NCBI RefSeq assembly: GCF_000002865.3
Contig: NW_001865074.1
Span: forward strand, 111,722 to 175,721
Source: Monosiga brevicollis MX1
Taxonomy: Eukaryota; Opisthokonta; Choanoflagellata; Craspedida; Salpingoecidae
Length of the DNA stretch: 64,000 nt
Direction of reading: 5' to 3'
Positions 11,597-23,383 of the stretch are shown here, in pieces; the first letter of the stretch is position 1; each line of letters opens with the position of its first letter. The translations under genes were made by a program, and so were the position numbers. The notes under the pieces are model-generated. The model saw only the letters and a list, made by a program, of their open reading frames with translations. It ran no database searches and was not told the origin of the DNA.

Positions 11597-13142
11597 TCAC
11601 AACGCCGTTTGCTGAGATGTGACAAAGGATTGGGAGGCGGTTGAGAGTGGCATCCACGGGAAGGCAGCATACATTGGGCAGGGTTCAGTCGGCAGCACCA
11701 CGGTCAAGCCATTGAGAAGATAATCGCTGTCACGCCCTAGCTCGACGATGGAAACCGATGGTGAGTAAGACAGACAGCGAGCGCAGCCGGTCTCTCTGGG
11801 CCCAAAAAGTCTTTTCGTACCATGGAGTGTGGGTGGCCCTGATAATTGCTGCCGGGAGTCAGCTGTGTGTTGATTTTGCTGCTGCTCTTGCTGCTGGGCG
11901 GCCACCTGACCAATCAAGACCATAACTGGCACGGTGGAGGGCAGGTGGTTGATGAGAAGTAGAAGAGGGCGTGGTGCGCGGCAGGGTTTCTTCGGCGCTT
12001 CTCAAGCGCGGTGAACTCGACTGAACCACACGCTATGCATACCGGCATGCTGTAAAGGATGGCTTGCGTTTGGGAGCGCCGTGGCAACGACGCGGTGTGA
12101 GTCCCAGCGTATGGCTGCCGCAGCTGGGCTGCAGAGAAGGGCGCCTTCGGGTTTGTTTTCATGGCCCAGGGACGCCAAGACAGTCTGGAGAAACTGGTCG
12201 CCAAGAACATGCAACAAGAACAGATCAGGCGTGTGGCGTGCTGGGGCATGCCTGTCTGCTGGAGCAGGCTTTACCTGCCGTGTGCTGGGGGTGAGGACGT
12301 TGGGTAGATCGAGGGCACGGCCAATGCTAAAAAGCAAAACGCGAAGGTGACAATGCGCGCGTGCCACGCCAAGCGAGCAATTGTACTGCTGCGACGGGTT
12401 TGAAAAAGCTCACCTCTTGTTTTCGCGGAACGTGCAAGGCCTGGAAGGAGACAAGAAACGGCCGGGTTAGCTTGCGCGAGGGATTCGGAAACACAAAGCT
12501 GATAACTGGGGCCCCCGACACGACATTGGCAAGGGCATCGCACTCACCAGCTGTCTCGACAGGCTTCATATTGTGCACGGGTTTCTGGTGCTCGGGCCGG
12601 TACCGAGACTTTGGACACGGCGCCCAATGTGTCTGCAGGCGGCGCAGAGCCCACGATGGTCTCCCATACGGAGGGACCTGTTGAGGCAGACGGTATACTA
12701 CATTGAGCTGAAATCCGTTTCCTTTTTATGGAAAGATGAACAGAGTGCCAGCCAGTGCAAAGAAGCTCAACCTGTGGTTAACTGTGCATCAGGGGCAAGT
12801 AGCGTGTGTGGCCCGACGAGCAGCTGCAAACCTAAAGGAAAAAACGAATTTTGAGGCATTGCCCAAGTCTAATGCGCATGTGCCCAACACGGCGCTGACC
12901 TTCAGCTTTACGGATTCGACGGCAGTGTTGCAAGCCGTGCTGTTCAAGCGGGACACACCGCTGCAGTGCTCTATGGGCCAGACACACGGCATGAGACTAT
13001 GATACAAAGCACGAGCAGCAAATGACCAAGGCAGCATCACAAACTTGAGAAGGAGCGAGGACTGCTTGGGGTTTTCCACGGTGATGGCTATGGCTTCAAC
13101 TACACATGCCGCGAGGAAAAACGGCGGCGCAAACATTTCCAT
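11597..13142 (-). CDS. Unidentified multi-exon gene, possibly secreted or membrane-anchored
   Basis: Several minus-strand open segments punctuated by plausible splice sites suggest one gene. The most upstream segment (13142) begins MEMFAPPFFLAACVVEAIAI, a signal-peptide-like start. Another segment near 12850-12990 carries SVKLKVSAVLGTCALDLGN with NST and NAS glycosylation sequons. Around 12340-12480 two short exons can be read with AG acceptors after pyrimidine tracts and GTGAGC/GTAAAG donors. The last segment (11597-11910) has a glutamine-rich patch (AAQQQEQQQNQ) and ends in TGA. I do not recognise the family and could not fix all joins, so boundaries are approximate. It may instead be two genes. 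Confidence 0.3.
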
Positions 13143-13400
13143 GAGCTCTTTGTGCCTTCACATGCAGGACGTGCCAAGACTGCAGCGCATGCAGGCTCAC
13201 CAAATGGAACCGGCTCGCTATATCGAGCGGGTAGCACGCAGCGTGCATCGGGGAAGAGCGCCATCGTGGCACGCTACAGAATTTGGAACAACACGAAGCG
13301 AGGCCTCAACCCATTGATATAGCACCAATGTGCCCCTCCGCCACTTCCATCAAAAGACCTGCTGCCCTCCACGTCAGATCTGCCAGCACCTGCGCAGATG

Positions 13401-13435
13401 CTCAGCTCAGCTCAGCTCAGCTCAGCTCAGCTCAG
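13401..13435. repeat. (CTCAG)7 pentanucleotide repeat
   Basis: Seven perfect CTCAG units, about 220 bases upstream of the CDC40 start codon. Confidence 0.95.
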
Positions 13436-13655
13436 TCCAGGGCCCAGTCCGTCCTGTGCATCGGTGCTGACAACTGAGCTCGTCCGACAGCAGCATAAAA
13501 TGTCTGACATTCTGACAAACATGTGGTGCTTTGACGTACGCGGGAAAAACATGTGGTGAACGATTGTTGTGGCCAAGATATCCTTCTCTCCTTCTGCTGG
13601 TTCACTTTTTTCGTTTTTTTTTTTTGTGTTTCAGGGTGAACGTTGACCGACGGCG

Positions 13656-16600
13656 ATGGCGGCGTTGGGCAACTTGGCAGCCGCGTATGGCAGCGCCTCC
13701 TCAGATGAAGAGGATGAGGCGCCTCAGAATGTCAAGGGGCATGTGAAGACGAGCGCAAAGACGGCCCCGGCTACAAGTATGTGTTTTTTTGGACAAGAAT
13801 CAATCTGTCGGTCACTGTTCGTGCACCCTTTGGGTCCGTTCATCTCACGCGCTTGGTGCGCTGTGTCTATGCACCACCACAGGCATCGCAGTCAATACGG
13901 CACCGTCTGTTCCGGCTAGGGTAAGTTTGTGAGCATGGGTTTTGGAATTGTTGAAGGTGTTTTTTTCTTTTCTTGGGCACTTGATCTGATGCCCGGGTCC
14001 CTCCTCATTGTGATGGATGGTTTTGTGTTGCTTCATTGTCTCAGCCGACCGAGTCTGGCCTGTACCACATCAGTCCGGCACAGCGTGAAATCTCATACAA
14101 TCCCAAGGCGGAAGAACTGTTTGCACCAGTGGTAGGTGTTGCATGCTTCCCTCCTGCTGCCGCTGTTGTACGTTGATCCTCATGCGTCCACCTCTATGAC
14201 TTTGTAGGTGGGGCCGCGCCCCCGTTTTGAAAATCCTACCAAGCACATCCACTTCAACACCTACACGGGTGCGTGTTCCTTGGTTGACAATTTTTTGCAT
14301 GTTCGGCTGCCCCGCTCTCGGTCGCCCGGTCATGTGCCGTCTTTGAACTCAATCGCTCAGTCCCCCCCCCCCCCCCCTCTTTTCCTCTGGGCTAAATAAA
14401 CAGGTCATGTGGAGCAGGGCGATATTGATTCGTTCCATTTTGACGACCAACAGCGGACGTTTGCCGTGCGTGGCTACGCAGCCGATCCCAGCGTTTCACA
14501 CACCGTCGGCAACAATCGTTCGCAGGGTCATTGGTGACAAGGGTGCAGCTGCGGCGCATGACAGTGAGTCGCTCGTGCACACCAAACGCACAAAGGGCAG
14601 CAAGAAGAAGCACAAAGGCCAGCGCGAATCGCGAGGTGATCCAGCAGATTTGGATGCATATCTTGGTCCGTGGGCTGCACCCAAAACCGAGCAGCGCATT
14701 GCCAAGCCCAGCGAAGAAGAGCAAAAGATCCTGGATGAGTACGCTGAGTATCGCAAAAACAACAGCAAGAACAAGAAGAAGTCCCGCGATGATGAGGATG
14801 AAGATGCCAAGCATGCCAAGGACGAGGGCGACGAGTCCTCGATTCTCCATCGTGCGTTTAGTTGTCTGTGGACACGCTTTGAGCACGCGCGCTTCATCCT
14901 TCTTATTAACTTCTTGCTTGGAGCACACCCTTTACCCACCTTCACTTTGTCAACACTATCCTGCGATCATGCTCGCAGTCAAAGAGGAGTACGATTACCA
15001 AGGTCGATCATGGATGGAGCCGGGCCCGGTCGAAGATGTGTCGGTCCGTCTTTCCTGGTCATCCTTTCATGTTGACTATGATTTTCCCAGTGCGACATCC
15101 TTCTTTCTAATCGCGACTGTGGCCTGCACCGTTGTTTTTTTTTGTTTTTTTTATTTTTCAGTTTGGTGAGGCACCTGAAAAGTGCTATCTGCCCAAGACG
15201 CAAGTCCACACCTACGAGGGCCACACCAAGGGCGTCAATGCCGTGCGGTTCTTTCCTCGTACCGGTCATCTCCTCCTCTCCGCCGGCCTCGACGGCAAGG
15301 TCAAGCTCTGGAAGGTACGATTGTGTGCTTCTTGGACACGCAAGCACGCAACCCTTCTTCTTCTTCTTCTTTTTTTTTTTTCAACCTTTTTGCCAACTCA
15401 ATTTTTTCGCTTTCATTCACGTGGTCAATTGAAGGTGTACGATGATCGTCAAGTGGTTCGCACCTACCTGGGGCACACCCAGGGCGTGCGAGACATTTGC
15501 TTCAATCGTGACGGCACTCGCTTCGTCAGCTGCGGGTACGACGGTTCTGTTGCTCGTGCTTCATATTGAAATCAAGGCGCAGGCAGATAGCTTGCCTTTG
15601 CTTCTGTGTGACCCAAGTATTTATGCTTTCCCTTGCTCCTTCATTTCTGCTCATTGGAATTATGGTTTGCCTTTTCGTGTGTACGTGGCGCAGCTACGAC
15701 CGTTATGCACGACTGTGGGACACAGAAACGGGCCAGTGCCTGGGTCGCTTCACCAACCACAAGACTCCTTACTGCGTCAAGTTTCATCCTGATGAGGACA
15801 AGCAGGTATATTCGCGTTGTTCAGTGGACAGAGGTGCAGCCAGAAGGACTTTCGCAGCATGACACCCCACTTTTTGTCTCTGCGCACGTAGAACTTGTTC
15901 GTCGTCGGCACGCAGGATCGCAAAATCCTGACTTGGGACACCAACACGCAGGAGATTGTCCAGGAGTACGATCGGTTAGTTTTTCGTTTTGCCTCGTCGT
16001 CCATCCATGCCCGGTACATTTGGACTGATGACCCCCTTCTTCGTATGCAGTCATCTGGGGGCTGTGAACACCGTTACTTTTGTTGAGAACGGCAAGCGTA
16101 TGGTCACAACTTCCGATGACAAGTCCCTGCGCGTCTGGGAGTGGGATATTCCTGTTGATATCAAATACATTGCCGATCCCAACATGCACTCCATGCCTTC
16201 GGTGGCACTTCGCCCAGACGGTATGCACATTTTTCATCTGTGATCTTGACCCGAAATTAGTCTCGCCCTGATGAATACCTTTTTTTTCAGTCTTCAATCT
16301 GAAGCACTGTGCTGAAACCTTTTATTCTCATAAATTCTGAGCGTTATCAAGTCATTATTGCACTTTGCTTCCGTGTGCTCTATACCCTCACCTTTCTAAT
16401 GCTTGATTCGCATGTTTGATGGCAACACACGCCTCACAGGCAAGTGGCTGGCTTGTCAGTCCATGGACAATCAAGTGGTCATTTTTAGTGCGCAAGATCG
16501 CTTCCGGCCCAACCATCGCAAGGCCTTCAAAGGTATGTTTCGGAATCGCCATCGTTGTGTTCTTTCGTCAACAGGCCATGCGCCAACTCATCTTGGGGCT

Positions 16601-17003
16601 CGCATCTTTACCACGGGATAGGTCATCTGACTGCAGGCTATGCCTGTCAGGTCAACTTCTCGCCCGATGGTGCTTACGTGATGAGCGGTGACGCGCATGG
16701 TTACTGCTGCATCTGGGACTGGAAATCCAAGCGCATGTACAAGTGCGTAGCATTGTTTATCTTTTTACTTACAGTTCTCACGTCGCACATGACTGCATGG
16801 CTGAAGAGGGGTACATCCACTCATCCTCGTCTGATACCCCTTCCTCTGCGTCTTTTTTTTTGCGATCGACTGCCCCTTTTTTTGTCAAATGTAGCAAGTT
16901 CAAGGCGCACGACAAGGTTTGCATTGGTGTGGAATGGAATCCGTACCACAAGTCGACTGTGGCCACCTGTGGCTGGGATGGAAAGATCAAGCTTTGGATG
17001 TAG
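13656..17003 (+). CDS. CDC40: Pre-mRNA-processing factor 17 (CDC40/PRP17), WD40 protein
   Basis: Fourteen exons read by splice signals: 13656-13776, 13883-13920, 14045-14131, 14208-14268, 14404-14851, 14979-15043, 15162-15314, 15435-15535, 15694-15805, 15892-15974, 16051-16220, 16440-16532, 16622-16742, 16895-17003. The N-terminus [20 protein letters not shown] and [18 protein letters not shown] match the family, as do LGPWA and [15 protein letters not shown]. Seven WD40 blades begin at the [17 protein letters not shown] segment; [35 protein letters not shown] and [15 protein letters not shown] are near-identical to animal CDC40. Known role: second catalytic step of splicing, joining with PRP8 and SLU7 in the C* spliceosome. 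Oddity: exon 5 changes frame near 14527. A pyrimidine tract plus AG at 13612-13634 suggests a 5' UTR intron ending 22 bases before the ATG. Confidence 0.95.
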
Positions 17004-17164
17004 AGGAGCGGTCATTACAAGCAGACCCAGAGGACAAAGGACCCCCATTGGCAATGACGGGCTTGTAACTCGAGCCTTTGCCAAACTGGGGCAATTGATG
17101 AAGCAAATCGTGAAACATAATTAGCATTTAGAATTTCAAATGTTCCAGCTTCGACACACTATCA

Positions 17165-20125
17165 TCAATTCCGGCTGGCATTCTCCAGCTCCTCGTTGGG
17201 CTTTTCCCGCTTGGCCGCGTGTGGATCCGCAAAGCTACCATAAATATTGCAAGGCGAAAGAATGAGGGATGATAAAAATGCAGGCGGAGCCGCTTGGTGT
17301 TCAACCCGCACACTTGCGCACACTTACTCATCTGCATCTTCATTGCTGGTCTGTGTCCATTGTGTCATTTTGAGTGTTTCATGAGGAGACTCCGCCTCGC
17401 TCGTCGAGGCACTAAGTTTGAGCAAAGTTGAACACAGAATGCGGGTAACACAAACGATGCTTTGAGTCTGCTTGGGACTTCTTCGGGTTTCGTTTCCAAG
17501 AACCTGCCTTTCAAGGATCACAAGCAGCTTACCGTGTCGAATTCTTCTTGTGCAGCAGAAAATGCATTCGAATGCCTTCGGCCGTACCACAAATTGTGAT
17601 CAACTCTTTTTGATCCAAACCCATTAAAACAGATCCTGGGCACATGGGCGAGCACATTTTGTTGTTCATCAAAATCAAACGAGTCCTCGTTTCGAGCCAA
17701 ATCAGAAGGCAGAGTTGTCCTTGAAGGCACAACGGCAGAAGCAAAGCCAGCCTGTCCAAGCCGACGTACCATCATAATGTTCAAGGTCATGTAAAAAGTG
17801 ATGAAAGTGATTGTGAAAAAGCCACCGCTGTACATCGTCGGTTGTGCTCTGTGCTGTGAGCGTCACAGGGTCACTGGGACGCATGGGTGACGACTGTGCT
17901 CGGTGGGTGCGATCCTGCGGCGGCGGCAATGCTGCCGCCACGTCTGCCATCAGGGATACGCTGGAGGTAGGGGGCAACTGCATATTGGACGGTGAATGTG
18001 CGGGTGCCGGCCCCACGGAACGGCTAGACGTGTGGCCCGAGCGGAGCGAATCCAGCGAAAGCCGATCAAGAAGATCGTTATCTGCCAGGTCCTGAAATAA
18101 GTGGGAGGCCTGATCAATGCTCAAGGCCTGCAAGTTTTGATCCAGGGGTGCTGCTGTAGGCATCATGTGGTTTCCAGCACCCGGGATGGGCTCGCCACCT
18201 TGATCGCGCGCTTGCGCCGAATGGTTTGATGCTGCTAACGCGGTCGAATTGGAAGGTAAAGATGACTGCTGGTTTGGTGAGACAGCGATATTGTTTGCCC
18301 CGACGAAAAGGCGCTCGGGTATCATGTGAGGCTGTGGTGATGGCGAGTTTAAGGTCCAGTTCCCGGAGGGTATCGCTAGCGATGGGGTTGAGTGCTGATC
18401 GGGAACAGAAGCGCCGGCGACTTCGGTAGGTAGAGCTGGGCGGCCAGTAAATATTCAAGGGATACGTCAGCAGAGCCATGAGTCCAGAGCACGGGCGAAA
18501 GGAAAAGCGGCCGGCCCCAAGGAACTTTTAAGCAAAGAAAGGGTGGTAATAATAATCTACCTTGTGCTGCGTCGTGTGGCCGTGGGTGGGCCTGTGTCGA
18601 GTTGCTGCTCGGTAGGTATAGGCTTGGATTCACGGGCGCGGCAGTATTTAGGCTGGAGGTGGCTGCCAGTGTTTGTGGAGGAACCGCGGACGGGGCTAGA
18701 GGGCGTAGCGTGATGGGTTCGGGCAGTATCGACGGTACAGAAGTTTCGGAGAAGACTACGACCTCGTCATACTTGGCAATGTCCAGACCTGCCTTTGTGA
18801 GCTTGGCCAGATCTGACTGTAAACGCTTGCGGATGATGCCCTTGCCAGCAAAGACCTTGATGGCACAAAAACAAGAGTGTACGGGAACGCCGGAGGCCTT
18901 GAGAGCCGTGTCAACGCGCAATGCCAGCGTCACACCAGCCTGTCCGCCTCGCCCAGATACAAAGGTAGTACTAAGACAGTTGATCTAGTTGAAGGGTGTG
19001 TATGGAGGTCAGCCAAGCAGAGGTGCGATGTGCTGTCCAAGCGGATGGGGAGGTCAGAAACAAGTCACCTGAAAGCCAAAGCTGGCCCGCTGGCGCCCTT
19101 CCCAGTCAAAGGAGATACAACCCAGGTGCTGATCCGCCTCGTGGCCAATCTGAATGTGGTCCACAGACTGGGACATGTGTTGCACTGTAACAAAAGAAAC
19201 AAACACACGGATCAATGAGAGCTGGACCGATCGTTTGGTAGGGTCTAAACGGCGAGGGTGCTTCAAAGAGATGAGCGCGAGGCGAGGGCTGACCGTATTC
19301 GAGCATGGTTTGGTCCGGGTGTGATTTGTGCCAATCCTCGATAGCTGTCTGGGCCTGGGCGGCCTTGACAATGTCCATGATGCGCAGCGTCAAGCGGGAC
19401 TGTTCATTGAACAAGAGGCCATGAGATGCGATGCTTCAAGAGTAGTTACACGGAGCAAAACACAGCGATTGGAATGGGTAGCGGAAACCGGGCTGGTCTG
19501 GCAACGGACCGTGAGTTGCTGCGATGTGCTGCTGGACAACTGCAGCGCGTAGGGTTGAGCTACGACGAGGGTGCAAGCGCAGATGAGAGAGCGGGGCCAG
19601 GCGGGTAAGCACACCAAATCGCATAACGGTCGGTTGACCTAGCAAACCTACTTTGCGCCATGTAGGTGACATTGACGAGCTGGCTGCCAGACTTGGTGGG
19701 AATGGTTTCGGCATTGAGAGCGCATTCCACACTAGCACAGGGGATGGCAGTTGAGCATTGGCTGAGCGGCGTGGAAAAGGGGACATGAGCGGAGCTGCAA
19801 CATTGGTACAAGCTGAACACCAACCTAGGCCGAAGGCTTGTCTCCGTCTCGCTCGTGGTTTCACTTTGAAGACTGTGATTGGTCGATGAATCTGTGGAAA
19901 GAAGGCAGGGTCGTCATGTGCGGCACGCCGTTTGAATGAGGGGACGTGCGATATCGAGCCGCGCGGGTACGCGGGCCCTTGCCACCACTTCATTGCTAGC
20001 AGCCTGCCAACGCTACCTTCAAGAGCACAGCTCAGATTGCTCAGATCATCTAGATGGCTGGCTGCGCTGGGCGCTCGACTCGATGCCTGGCGCGGCTGCT
20101 CCAAGCCTGGCAGTGAATGGCTCAT
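17165..20125 (-). CDS. TFCP2: CP2/LSF-type (TFCP2-like) transcription factor with SAM domain
   Basis: Multi-exon minus-strand gene. From the N-terminus: a non-conserved stretch, then exons within about 19050-19750 (ALNAETIPTKSGSQLVNVTY, QPYALQL, FNEQSRLTLRIMDIV, HEADQHLGCISFDWEGR) that track the CP2 immunoglobulin-like DNA-binding domain. Around 18740-18960 GVTLALRVDTALKASGVPVH and FCAIKVFAGKGIIRKRLQSD match the end of the CP2 domain. A Pro/Ser/Asn-rich linker follows (18000-18700). Near 17790-17870 DVQRWLFHNHFHHFLHDL begins a SAM-like domain continued by ELITICGTAEGIRMHFLL (17530-17620). A short acidic, Lys/Glu-rich C-terminus ends at 17165-17167. The SAM domain favours the LSF/CP2 branch over Grainyhead. 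Known role: sequence-specific RNA polymerase II transcription factor. Start uncertain: 20125 (MSHSLPG) or in-frame 20203. Convergent with CDC40. Confidence 0.82.
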
Positions 20126-20317
20126 GTCGACCCGTTGCGTTGGCAAGAAGCCAGCCCTGGCTGCCAACCAGCAATTGTCAGTGACCAGTAATGCGCGTGT
20201 CAAAGGCAGATCGCCTCTTCCAGCATGGGTTAGCTGTCAGTGCCCAAGCCTCCACACCCTTGCCCTGGACATCCCGTCTCTTGACCCCCTCCCGCCTCAA
20301 TCAAAATCCTTGCAAGA

Positions 20318-20333
20318 GAGAGAGTGTGTGTGT

Positions 20334-20397
<64 letters not shown>

Positions 20398-20437
20398 TTG
20401 GTTTGGTCGGTAAGAGAGAGAGAGAGAGAGAGAGAGA

Positions 20438-20469
<32 letters not shown>

Positions 20470-20500
20470 AAGGTAAAGAAAGAGAGAGAGAGAGCGAGTC
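20318..20500. repeat. GA/GT microsatellite cluster in TFCP2-like 5' flank
   Basis: Long GA run at about 20338-20394, a second GA run at 20413-20438 passing into GT (20439-20452), and shorter GA runs to about 20495. The cluster lies 115-300 bases upstream of the more distal Met at 20203. The rest of 20500-20720 shows nothing recognisable. Confidence 0.9.
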
Positions 20501-20722
20501 GTTTGTTTTCACGGATGTGTATGTTTCATCAGCTACATATAGATGTTGGATATGTGCGTGTGCGCTTGCTCTTCTAATGACTGGTTTGAGGGCGCGCATG
20601 TTGGCTCCATGGGTGCAGCGGGGTGTGATGGAGATCTTTTGCTGTGTCATTTGTGTGTTGCTACGTGTTGGACTTGCAGAAAGGCGCCTAAATTGCAAGT
20701 GACAAGGAGACCCGAAGCGCAA

Positions 20723-22633
20723 CTAGAGGGCCTTGGGGACAACCACGGGGATGCTGAGGCGAGCGCAAAGGGCCTCCATGCAAGCGTGTAGGTCGCGTAG
20801 CTTGATGTCTTGCTCCTCGTTAAGAGTCGCACCACCTATGCCATGTCGACAACAAAGTAAAATTGAAAGCAAAGGAGCACAACGGCCGTGTCAAGGGTTC
20901 TGGTGCCGGCTGTGCCGAGCGAGACATTGCAGTGGCAATACATCAGCCACCGTGTGGCACGAGGTAGTCAACGCACCGACGCGGGTGCCCTCGGGCCCTT
21001 GCAAAGGTGCAAAGATTTGCTGGTAACGCTTGGCCGAGCGGGGATACTAAAGATGGGCAACACAAGGCAATCCAAAGAGGATGTATGGGCCATGCGCACT
21101 CGCCACCATCCCGGACGGTTCTGGCTGCGTGACGGGTGAGCACGTACCGTGTCGGCAACGACGTTTTCAAAGACGGACAAATGTGCTTGAACCTCGGCTG
21201 CCCTTGCGTCTCCCGCGTTGGCACAAAGCCAAACCAGCAGGTGTGGGTAAAAGTTGGCGCTGATGCCACTGAAGCCACTGCAAGACAGAAACACCACATC
21301 CAGACATGAGCCATTTCATGAAGAAGACTTTACCGGGCAAGGGCGAGCCCGCGGGGTCGTCATGCTTGGATCGCTCTTCACTCACTGGCCACCCTCTTGA
21401 ATGGACATGCGCAGCGTGGCCACGTTGGCGTTGTAGAAGCGAAAAGGCACAGCTTTGTCTAGAAGAGCCAAGGCTTGCAGCTTTTCCCGAATCGGCTGGA
21501 ACAATCGGAGCCAAATGGGTATGCGTGATGACGCGCCAAAGCAGCAAGGCGACCACGTCAACGATCGCGTGTTCTCCTTGGGTGGCCAGTGGCTTGGGCA
21601 GGAGCAGGGTAAATTGGACAGACCTGAGATTTGCAGCACGTGTCCTTGTGGAAGAAGAAACGGCCCGTGGCAGCTGCCCAAGCCAGGGTTGCAGGGGCCA
21701 GCAAGCGATGGTAGGGCTTGGGGCACTCGTAGAGGCCCAGGGGAATGCCCGGGGTCAAGTCAAGAAGCTTCTACTCGGGTGATTTGGGTGGATGCGGTCA
21801 GACGAAAGCGGTACAGATGACGTGCTGGGGCGCTGAGCAAAACTTTCACGCCACTGCTTGCTTGGAGGCCAATGAGCGCACCTGTACATTAGCTTTCCAA
21901 ACCTCATCCGACTCATCGGCCTTGGCGAGCTGGTTGACTACAACCTAGACAAGCGTGCCCAAAACGGAGCGTCAGATCGTCAAGTTGAGGAGATGAAGAC
22001 ATGGCGCTGGTGACGGCAGCTGGCACAAACAGAACACTTAAACTATCAGGTGGTGCTCTACCATGCTTGACACGCACCACCACAGCATCTGAGACACCGG
22101 CAATTCGCTTGATGTGCTCGGCCTGCTCCTCAATTGACTTGTTCAGACCTGGATTCATGCGAGCATGAGGAGCACGAAAGACGTTCATCAAAGTGAAGGT
22201 CACGGCAAGCAAACGTACCTGTGCCCGTGGATACCACCACAGCGCGCTTGTTTGTCTGTTCGTATACGACCTGCGTTGAACAAACAGGCGCAGACGTGGT
22301 TAAGGACGACGTTCTCTCTATGTATGATTGGTGCTGGGTGAACGGACCTTTGTGAGCTCGAGTTGCTCCTCATCGGTCAAGTTGAACATCTCGCTGCTGA
22401 GGCAGTTGGCAAAGAGGCCCGTGCAGCCGGCCTAGGCAGAGGGGGTACACGCCCTGAGCTGACAGCGATTTTGCTCTTGTCTCGATCTCTAGCTGAGCGG
22501 AGAACGCGGTGTGTACCTCGATGTACCACTCGGTCAGGGTGCGCACGCGCTTGAAGTCAATGGCGCCATCCTCAGCCATGGGCGTGATCATGGTCGGGAA
22601 ACAGCCCGGGGGCAGGGAGGTTACTTCCGCCAT
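20723..22633 (-). CDS. Dihydrodipicolinate synthase / N-acetylneuraminate lyase superfamily aldolase
   Basis: The first exon starts MAEVTSLPPGCFPTMITPMA followed by EDGAIDFKRVRTLTEWYIE, a DapA-type (beta/alpha)8 barrel opening (PT.MTP....G.ID). Next come GCTGLFANCLSSEMFNLTDEE (from about 22335-22435), HIKRIAGVSDAVVVRVK, and VVNQLAKADESDEVW. The exon near 21560-21758 has PLGLYECPKPYHRLL (the YxCPxPY substrate loop) and WAAATGRFFFHKDTC, where the Lys is the likely Schiff-base residue. NANVATLRMSIQEGG and GFSGISANFYPHLLVWL follow, then a C-terminal helix ending KAL at 20723-20725. Known chemistry: class I aldolase acting on pyruvate-derived Schiff bases. The substrate cannot be told. Sequence character is bacterial-like although introns are present, which suggests transfer followed by intron gain. 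Confidence 0.82.
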
Positions 22634-23383
22634 GGCAAAGGTTTGATCTGCAGCGATGCCAAGGTCTCAGCGTGAGTCTCGTGCCACCTCCTGGCCCTCC
22701 GTTGTTGGCCGATGCCGCCTCTCTCCCAGCCTCAATGCAATGCATTTGACCACTCAAACACAGGCATTTCACACCACACATGCAATCAGCATAGAATGCA
22801 TTCCGCAAATGGTCAAACGGTCACACAGGTAGACGGGCAGACGGGCAGACGGGCACACAGGTCTCGCAATGCCACTGATCTCACTCACCAGAAAAAAAAT
22901 GAAAAATTGAAAAAAAAAAAAAAAAAAAAACAGTGAAGATGTCAGATGTCATCATTTCCACGATTTTCAACAACGTTAGTATGGTGTTTATCTAGTAGAG
23001 CAGTATCGTCTTCATATCAAATTTTATCTTCATTTACTCGGTCTGATTTCCATTGTAACATGCTAGAACAACTTCATTAAACCTCGATTTTGCTTCATCT
23101 TCTTGATCATCTACTACATCTTCTTCCCTTTTCTCTTCATCTTCTCATCTCTCTCATCTCTCTCTCTGTTTGTGACCGTTACGGAAAGAGTGGCAGCGAG
23201 GTGAGCTGTGACGTCGGCGCGGGACATGGCAGCAGTGAGCTGGTAGCATCCATCATGGCTGCGGGTTGAGGCACGAGGCTGCCTTGATACAAGAAGAAGC
23301 GGTGGTGTCTCTATCCGCCGCCGGGTGGTCGTGCGTGCGTGCGGGCGTGGCGTTGAGGGTCGTTTCAGGTCAGCCCGGTATCG
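22634..23383. other. Intergenic between divergent aldolase and MMS22L-like genes
   Basis: About 750 bases with a short 8-bp tandem repeat (acgggcag, three copies, 22832-22856), a long A tract (22911-22930), an AT-rich block (22945-23100) and a CT-rich block (23095-23167) close to the plus-strand gene. Probably holds both promoters. No gene seen. Confidence 0.5.
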
